Made by a program: the position numbers and the translations under genes
Shown here: positions 57,491 through 64,000 of the stretch, in pieces
Numbering within the stretch: the stretch's first letter is position 1
How the letters are laid out: each line of letters opens with the position of its first letter
The notes under the pieces: generated by a model
Database searches by the model: none
Seen by the model: only the letters and a program-made list of their open reading frames with translations
What the model was told of the DNA's origin: nothing
Source: Diaporthe sp. PMI_573
Lineage: Eukaryota > Ascomycota > Sordariomycetes > Diaporthales > Diaporthaceae
NCBI GenBank assembly: GCA_021399435.1
Contig: JAJTUP010000020.1
Span: 372,001 to 436,000, forward strand
Length of the DNA stretch: 64,000 nucleotides
Direction of reading: 5' to 3'

Positions 57491-58074
57491 GCCACGTGTC
57501 TGCTTGCTTGCGTGTTGCTCTATTTCTTAGTGCGCACTGGTCTCACTGACGGAGAGGCTAGCTCCTAATGGCGGGAAAAGAGTGGCAGCGTGTACATAGT
57601 TGTTTTTGCAACGAACTACTGCCTCGAAACACACCAGAATATGCCTTATTATAATAGCGCTGTCATAGGGTAATCCACAAAGGCCTAAAAAGTTGTTACT
57701 CATCGTCAAATCCAGGCCGATATTTCGTTATCGATGCTCGATATGTTTTTTTGTCGAACCGCCCTTCGTCAGACTCTCTTAATTAGATGTAACATGCAGC
57801 TAACCAAAGGTATGAATCTTCGCAACAATCCGGATGGGTTCGCGGCGCTACCATGAACCATCTTTCTAGCTACCTGCCGGAACTGCATAGTAAGTCGAAC
57901 TAGAACTGCGTGGCGTACCATTGGTCCAGTAAGTCTGTCTCTTAGGAGGGAGAGAAGGAATCTTTTTGAATGTGGTCTCAATTGATTAATTTTCGAACAC
58001 AATCGATTCAAATCCTCGAACGCTTTCCAGAATTTCGTTCAACTTTTTCCACTGGCCAACGCCGACTCAGCAGA
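57491..58074. other. intergenic
   Basis: 0.6 kb holding the 3' end of the membrane protein gene and the promoter of the next gene. Nothing else is seen. Confidence 0.5.
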
Positions 58075-59022
58075 ATGTCCTACCAACAGCATCAGGAGGC
58101 CAATGACGACAATTTAGCGATCAAAACCCTTGACTCACAAGACCTAGAATCCCTGTGCCCGCTCGACAACGACAGACATGACTTCGATCTCAGCGCAGAC
58201 AGTCCGGACCTCGGCAACCTTGAACTTTCGCTAGAGCTGACGGAGTTGATAATTAAGCACTTGGACATTCCCTCTCTGACCACCACGTTCCGTCGTGTGT
58301 CAAAGCGAGCCATGCACATGGTCGACTCGACCTTTGAGTACGCGCAGATCATGAACCGAGCACCGCAAATGTAAGTGCGCCGAGGTCGTACTGACTGTAT
58401 TGGAACTGCGAAGAAGAGGCTGACCTGAATAATGACTAGCATACGCGGCGCGTTGATCCTCGAGGCATGTGGTTTCACCCTCAACGATGCCTACATCACC
58501 CTCAACGACGAAACATGCGCAACCTGCGTGCACCAAGGACGCTTCATCTACATGATCACATGCGAGCGCGTCTGCGTCAGGTGCCTGATCAGGTATAAGA
58601 GGTGGAGACCATTCGGGAACCTAGACATGCACGTCGAGCGCGACGATCTTGCGAGGGTACCATCCGCGATGGCCAGGCCAGGGACATACGGGATGCCCAG
58701 ACGAGGCCCTATCGACTCTGCGTCCAAGAATCCCCTGGTAAAATTCATGTGGGAGAGGTATGAACGTCGCGTACGACTCTGGGATGAGGAGCACTGCCGA
58801 GAGAAGAGGCTGATGGAGCGCCTGAAGCATATGTCTGTTCCCTGGTACCACGGGCAATTCTCCGTCAGCGTCAGAGCCCCGCTTGCGAACGGTGAGGAGC
58901 AGGACATCGATGAGAGGGATTTCTGTCAGAAATCTGTGCGAGCGTTGCCATCAGCGTTCAGAACAGCCTGGTCACATTCCTTGGAACCGTGGTTCGATGA
59001 AACGCTAGAGGAGATGCTATGA
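58075..59022 (+). CDS. F-box-like protein with Cys cluster, 2 exons, 292 aa
   Basis: Exon 1 is 58075-58370, exon 2 is 58440-59022 (69-bp intron). Residues ~47-80, LELSLELTELIIKHLDIPSL and on to RRVSKRAMHM, have the pattern of a fungal F-box (E-[IL]-x(2)-x-I-L-x-x-L-D). Exon 2 holds a Cys cluster, TCATCVHQGRFIYMITCERV followed by CVRCL, spaced as C-x2-C and C-x2-C, which could bind a metal. The rest is charged and helical. Family members recruit substrates to SCF ubiquitin ligases. The target is unknown. The frame is open upstream but the first sensible ATG is 58075. Confidence 0.7.
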
Positions 59023-59344
59023 GATGCAATCGCAAATCAGCCGGAGGGGCACTGGGCCGGGCAAAGCCCATCGTTGTGGGTACACGTCCTTGGTATGCGT
59101 GGTAATAGGTATGATCGATATTAGAGCAAGAAGTTTGTATGCCCGTCAGAACCCTTTCTCCCACCGGCAGCTGCTGTGGTGTTCAGAAATCCATCTATGA
59201 AAGCTGGTATCTGGTCCTGCTGACACCAAATGAATTCCTCCGAGTATACTTGATCAAAAATGAACAACGGCATTTCGTAATCACTCCAAAATGCCGTTAA
59301 GCCCCACTTCTCCTTAGGATGAACCGCTGAAGCTCCTGACCATC

Positions 59345-59950
59345 TCACTGTCTGTATCCCTGATCGCCCCCATGGGTGTACCGACCGTCATAGCCATGAC
59401 CGGAACCCCCGCTAGCGTCGTTCCAGCCTTGATCTGCTGTCTCATCCATGTCCACCTTCCACTCGACCTCCTGTAGAAACCTCTCAACGCCCATTTCGGG
59501 ATAGTCGTACATCCCAGAGGTCCCATGAGAAAAGCCGCCCGGAGCAGCAGGCCACTCCGTTCTAGCTCCGGGAACGAGCGCGGCCTGCTCCTCGGCCCAT
59601 ATGGCACTGTGGGCTTCCTCCTGCCTCCGTTGTTCCTCCGCCCTTTCACGTCGTTCAACATCGCGCGCCCCCTCGGCCTCTCTGTTGTTGGCCACTCGTG
59701 GCCCGATATTCGCGTATATCCTCTTTTGTCTCTCAACTGCCTTTGCCCTGCACCCATCACATATGTGTTTACGTTTCACTGCTCTTCGAGTGTCAACCCG
59801 CTTTTTGCCCTTGTGGCCACACCAACCAAAGTCTCCGCCGTTATCTTCGGCAATTTCGCATAAGACGAACTCGACATGGGCATTGTTAGAGATAATGGCA
59901 TCGCAGTCCTGTTTATGGCACAGGATGTCGGCAACTTCCTCATAACACAT
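59345..59950 (-). CDS. hypothetical Cys/coiled-coil protein, 201 aa
   Basis: Single exon from ATG 59950. The N-terminal half carries paired Cys/His residues (ILCHKQDCDAI, DFGWCGHKGKK, HICDGCRAKA) that could bind zinc. It is followed by a charged helix (KAVERQKRIYANIG, RDVERRERAEEQRRQEEAH) and a Gly/Tyr/Asp-rich tail. No named domain is recognised. A 3' frame extension or extra exon is not needed. Confidence 0.55.
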   Translation of the reverse strand: MCYEEVADILCHKQDCDAIISNNAHVEFVLCEIAEDNGGDFGWCGHKGKKRVDTRRAVKRKHICDGCRAKAVERQKRIYANIGPRVANNREAEGARDVERRERAEEQRRQEEAHSAIWAEEQAALVPGARTEWPAAPGGFSHGTSGMYDYPEMGVERFLQEVEWKVDMDETADQGWNDASGGSGHGYDGRYTHGGDQGYRQ

Positions 59951-61074
59951 GTTCGATGGTGGTTCTCTGGATGTGGAAAGGACTTTGTTGTGAAAAGGGT
60001 GTACCGTCGTCGATGAAAGCCGTGCTGCACTCGAAAACCTGAACCGATGATCGCAGAGTATTGTAAGATATTGAAGCGATGTTGCCTTATGACTTCGGTG
60101 CCCTGTTTGGATCTTTTAGGTGACAGGAGAAAAGGCAAAAAGAGAGGTTCAAGAGGTCTCTCCACGGCCGAATTTATAGCAGAGAAAATGGTGAATCACT
60201 TCTGATGGAGCGTGAGTGACATGGCATTTGATCAGCTACACGGAGTGGGCCATCGTCGAAGGCAAGTCACACCGTTTAATAGACGTCTCGCCATTCTTCC
60301 ACTATTATCTGATGTGACTACAAGCCAGATCATACTAGGGATAAGATAGAAAGACATGAATGAGATCGCGGGTAGGCATCGAACTCCAGTTCTCTCCTTA
60401 AGAATCTATGTGCCATCGAGTTACCTTTGTTAAAATTCCGTGATGTTCAGCGAGCACCTGGGTAGCATCTGGCCTGTAGTCAATGTGTAAAAAGAGCATC
60501 GAGCGAGGCCGTCATCGTCCACGCAGGTGGTTTGTACTTCTTTCTAGTCCTCGCAATCCACACAGCGCTGGTCATGGCAATTTCTCCCGAGGGCTAACAT
60601 TTGAGCTGGCAGACCATGTGAAATTCACGTACGTTATTGTCCCTGTGTATTCTAGAGAGAGCTTACTTTCAAGCATACTTTACCGTATAAGCAGGTGAGT
60701 TGCTATAAACCCTTTCCCTGAAGGAAAAATTTGGAAGAATTGTGGTACATAAGGAGACAACCAAGGTTCGGCGTTTTCGAAGTATTAAACATGGGAGGAG
60801 AGGGCAAAGAACCAGCCTTTGAGGGCGCCGACACTATCGTTTGCGAGGCTACCACCTACTTAAGCACCTTGGCGGCCGAGTTCCGAGAGACCGTCTAATT
60901 TAACAGCATTACAGATATCTTCTCTGATCCTTTTGAGGTGCATATAAATTCAGTGACGAAGCCATACCAGCAGCACTGTGCTCATCCTTTCGTATATCAC
61001 TGGTGGCTTCAAAGTCGAGAGTCAAGACTACATATAGATCAAGTAATTGTCTCGTTACTGCTACACGTCCTAAC
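59951..61074. other. intergenic; weak tRNA-like string at ~60.37-60.43 kb
   Basis: 1.1 kb without a supported gene. A T-arm-like and anticodon-loop-like string on the minus strand lacks an acceptor stem. Confidence 0.4.
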
Positions 61075-61244
61075 ACAAATCAGGGATGCCCTTGACTCTG
61101 TGATATTTTAGACGGAGGTTTTCCGACAGTCTAGTCAAGTCTGAAGATAGCTCAGGGCCCAGGCAACCAATCCGATGCGCTACAATGGTGATGAGACATT
61201 AGAGCCAGCAAGTTGGCGCCGTTTATGCTGGGGGCTGACCATTA
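61075..61244 (+). repeat. direct repeat, copy 1 (170 bp)
   Basis: Starts ACAAATCAGGGATGCCCTTG and ends GGCGCCGTTTATGCTGGG followed by GGCTGACCATTA. It matches copy 2 along its length except for ~48 extra bases after CTTGACTC. Most other differences are single-base. Confidence 0.85.
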
Positions 61245-61705
61245 TTAGATTCAAGGCTAATTAGTTGCTGGTAGAAGAGGTGCTAAGAGGTGGTAGATTT
61301 GTGAGTCGGATGAAATTTAAGCAGATTGCCTACAGGGGCACAAGAATCTGGTGGTCTTTGGCTGCCGGTATCAAGGTATCAAGGTACCAAGGTATCTACC
61401 TGTGCAGTACTACATGTGTGTAGGAGTGACTTGTGTGTAGGAGTGACTCACAGCATTGCATCCTGTCCATCTTTTCCTTAACTTGCCCTTGCTTGTCCAA
61501 GCAGCAGACCACTCTCTGGGCTGTGCACCCAGTCGGCTCTTCGTCAGTGCTGTGTGTCTTGATAAGTGATAACAACAAAAGCTCTCAGCAAGAACAAGCA
61601 AAGACACTTGCAACCCTTCTCTCTCCACCTCCATCCCCAAGCGAAAGCAGTCTACCCCCCATCATAACCAAGACAAACAAGACTCTATCATCTCTGGCCA
61701 GCAAC

Positions 61706-62565
61706 ATGGACGACGACAAGAACAACGAGAGCACCAAGAGCACGGTGAGCGGCACTGTGACTAGCACCCCGGACGACCGTTCCGTCGCTGCAAACGCCGA
61801 CAAGAGCAACGCCGACAAGAGCAACGCTGACAAGAGCAACGCCAACACCCACACTGACAACCGCGAGGCCTCGTTTTGGCCGCGTCCAGCCCGTCGCACG
61901 CTCCAGAACATTACCCCCGACCAGCACGAGCTCGTCGCCGCCTGGAACTTGGAGAGCGACAGCCCCATCGACAGCGGCTCTGGCTCTGGCCCCGTCACCA
62001 GTCCCATCCGGCAGCAACTTGTGGCGCTGCTGAACGACAAGCAGGTCAAGTTTACCATGCTGAGCGTCTTCTCGGTCGAGGAGCAGCCGCCATCTCCCGC
62101 TGATGCTGCCGAGGCCAAGACCAAGACCACGGCGACCTTGCAGATTGCTGTGCTGCCCGGCAGCCTCTCAGAGGCTGGTGCAAAGGACGTCATCGACAGC
62201 ATCTATCATCTTCTACACAGGTAAGCCTGCCTGCCTATATTACATACACACACACAAACAGTGTTTATGCCCGTGCTGCCTTGCACTTCAACTAAACATC
62301 AATTACTTGTCCGCCCCAGCAATGGTTTTCTGTCCGACATTGCCGTGAAGTTCACCCAGGCAAGGGTGGTATTGTTTTAGACCAACTCGTCAGCCAGACA
62401 ATAGAACGCGCCATTCTGCCTTGGAACCCTTCTGACATCGCCGGAGCCCAGCCGGCTCGGTTTGCAGACCCCGGCGACTCTGGCGCCCTGGTCTTCAACA
62501 TGCGCCAACGTGTCGGCCTCATCTGGGGCGGCATAATGCAACGGTCAGCAAACGTTGGGTGTTGA
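61706..62565 (+). pseudogene. truncated GDSG-type protease-like gene (likely pseudogene)
   Basis: Exon 1 (61706-62220) and a spliced continuation at 62320 give an open frame of 191 residues (stop at 62378-62380). It has a low-complexity start with three NADKS units (15-bp tandem), then an alpha/beta-looking region ending SNGFLSDIAVKFTQ. In a different frame, 62352-62565 continues as GGIVLDQLVSQTIERAILPW and then ARFADPGDSGALVFN and GLIWGG. GDSG(A)LV with VGLIWGG is the serine-nucleophile region of trypsin-like proteins seen in fungal genomes. The catalytic His and Asp regions that should lie between the two blocks are missing and the frame is shifted. The simplest reading is an internal deletion. 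An unseen intron cannot fully explain the loss. Confidence 0.5.
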
Positions 62566-63824
62566 GAAATGGAGGGAAGGGGGGGGAAAAAAAAAGGGAA
62601 AACAGGGAGAAGGACGGAGTACAGCGGATTTGGGTTGTTCACCTGCTTCGGGTGTGTTCAGCGTGGCGCTACTCCAGGTCTGGTTCTTAAGAAAGGAAGG
62701 CTTTCGAGAGGTGGAATACTGCGGAGGATACCTGACAGTCATCATGGGGTGCAGTCAAGATAGAGGTGCCAGCCCTGACTGCCAACCTTTCCTCCCGCAC
62801 CATACACAGACACAATACAATTAACTACACCCAACTTCGTATACCTTAAGAAAGTTTTTTTTAAAAAAAAATGCAAGTGTGTGATGAGCTATAGAGTTCC
62901 GAATCTGTGCTGACAGAAGGACATGGTGCAAGGCTCTAGACTAGGCGTGGATTAGTTAGCATCGGCTGCTATTGCTCTCTCGCCTGCACTGTCTCAGTAC
63001 AAATCAAGGATGTCCTTGACGATAGCACAGGGCCCAGGCGACCAATCCCATGAGCTACAATTGTGATGAGACATCAGAACGGGCAAGCTGGCGCCGTTTA
63101 TGTTGGGTGCTGACCATTAGAGGGGCCGTGACTGGGTTCGTCCCGGCTGTGACGAGATCCACGCAGGGAGCTGGGCGGATGGACCCGCTGTACAAGCTTC
63201 TCTTTCAGTGCAGGGATCCAGCTCTGAGGAGCTCAGGTTGGAATCAGATTGGGCGGGTTGGGCGGATTGGGGTCACGTCCGCGTCATCGTCGGCGGGTTC
63301 TGCCCCTCATCGTGTCTGGGCTGTTTGCAGTTTGATGTTGTTGCTGTAGCGGAAGCAGCTGCTGATACCGTGCGGGGGATGCTGCTTCCCTGCAGGTTGC
63401 AGGCTGCAGGTGCATATGTTCATGGGTGACTGCCATGTATCTATAAACCCCATCTCCCGAACAGAATGATATATGCCTTCCTTGCTTGACGACAGAGCTG
63501 CCAGAATCCACGGCCACGCTCAGGATCACGATCGCTTCATTACCACCGCGACCCCTCCGACCCTCCATCATACGGACGAGAGAGAGCAGCCAATTGTGTC
63601 AGCTGTTGTCGACCAGGCTCAAAGCTACCCCGCCTTTGGCAGGAGCTCCCAACAGCTTCGTAACAGCAACAACCACCCCGCGAGATCACCGACTCCGACT
63701 GGACACAAGTCGCGTTGGGAACGCAGGCTACTGTTGCATTCAATCACATTCTCCCGTCGACGATTGGCGGATGTGGGACGGACACTGAAGCACAACGCGC
63801 ACGAATTATATCCCGCAGCACAGG
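62566..63824. other. intergenic with direct-repeat copy 2
   Basis: 1.3 kb. The first part is purine-rich (G and A runs at 62581-62600). Apart from the direct repeat, only the promoter and leader of the gene starting at 63825 are expected. Confidence 0.5.
62999..63119 (+). repeat. direct repeat, copy 2 (121 bp)
   Basis: Starts ACAAATCAAGGATGTCCTTG and ends GGCGCCGTTTATGTTGGG then TGCTGACCATTA. Same orientation as copy 1, 1.9 kb away. It is shorter because it lacks the ~48-bp insert. Confidence 0.85.
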
Positions 63825-64000
63825 ATGCCATCCTCCTCCACCGTTCGACTGCCCGACGGCCAAACATTCACCGTCCAGCCTGTCTTCGCCGGCCTCTTCT
63901 TCAAGAGCCATGAGCTCAACAAGAACCTCCAGTCTCCCTTCCCGATAGGCTGGACAGTTGTCATCCACACCGAGGACGATGGCAGGCCCAGCGATGACGA
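63825..64000 (+). CDS. conserved hypothetical protein, 5' part only
   Basis: From ATG 63825 the frame is open to the window end: MPSSSTVRLPDGQTFTVQPV followed by FAGLFFKSHELNKN and PIGWTVVIHTEDDGRP. The start resembles a conserved ascomycete protein of unknown function that I remember only by its N-terminus. No signal peptide is present. Only ~58 codons are visible. Confidence 0.6.
   Translation, partial: MPSSSTVRLPDGQTFTVQPVFAGLFFKSHELNKNLQSPFPIGWTVVIHTEDDGRPSDD

Noticed and set aside
60361..60432. tRNA-like string on the minus strand (T-loop GTTCGATGC, loop TTCTTAAGG)
   Set aside because: No pairing acceptor stem and a poor D-arm. At best a degraded fragment, so not annotated as a tRNA.

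Overview
The window looks like nuclear DNA of a filamentous ascomycete (Pezizomycotina, probably Sordariomycetes). Genes are split by short GT-AG introns, mostly 47 to 170 bp with CTGAC/CTAAC-like branch sites. Typical families are present: HET domain, NACHT-ankyrin receptor, fungal rhodopsin-like 7-TM protein, fungal P450, mitochondrial calcium uniporter. The tRNA-Pro has an intron at position 37/38. Exon models below were built by hand from reading frame and splice phase. All were checked for frame continuity; none was checked against transcripts.

Layout. 0-14 kb: a NACHT-ankyrin NLR-type receptor (minus), an APH-like phosphotransferase (plus), a small secreted protein (minus), a HET-domain protein (minus) and an unknown coiled-coil protein (minus). 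14-22.6 kb: gene-poor DNA with a 44-bp inverted copy of a tRNA 3' end, the tRNA-Pro(CGG) gene, three patches of a 15-bp repeat that reads as a Gly-Tyr-Pro-Ile-Gly-like pentapeptide, and two small genes. 22.6-31.5 kb: one giant seven-exon gene for a 2,749-residue synthase, ligase-ACP-KS-AT-DH-KR-ACP-TE, with bacterial modular character. 33.9-46.1 kb: a possible defence/allorecognition block. It holds an ankyrin plus subtilisin-like (S8) protease of 1,147 residues, a divergently transcribed 304-residue beta-rich protein, and a 1,898-residue protein with a degenerate alpha/beta hydrolase, a degenerate NACHT-like domain, a long ankyrin array and a C-terminal ZZ-like zinc finger. 46.5-59 kb: mitochondrial calcium uniporter, P450, FAD-linked (BBE-type) oxidase, fungal rhodopsin-like membrane protein, and an F-box-like protein. 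59-64 kb: a small Cys/coiled-coil protein, a truncated GDSG-type protease relic between two copies of a direct repeat, and the start of a conserved gene that runs off the end.

How they fit together. Four or five loci (NLR, HET, S8-ankyrin, pseudohydrolase/pseudo-NACHT-ankyrin-ZZ, GDSG relic) belong to families used in fungal non-self recognition and regulated cell death. The strongest candidate for an undescribed system is the 33.9-46.1 kb block. There, a protease with an ankyrin-type sensor is head-to-head with a beta-rich protein and followed by a receptor-like protein that has lost its canonical hydrolase and NTPase motifs. The synthase gene is the second highlight and is probably derived from bacteria.
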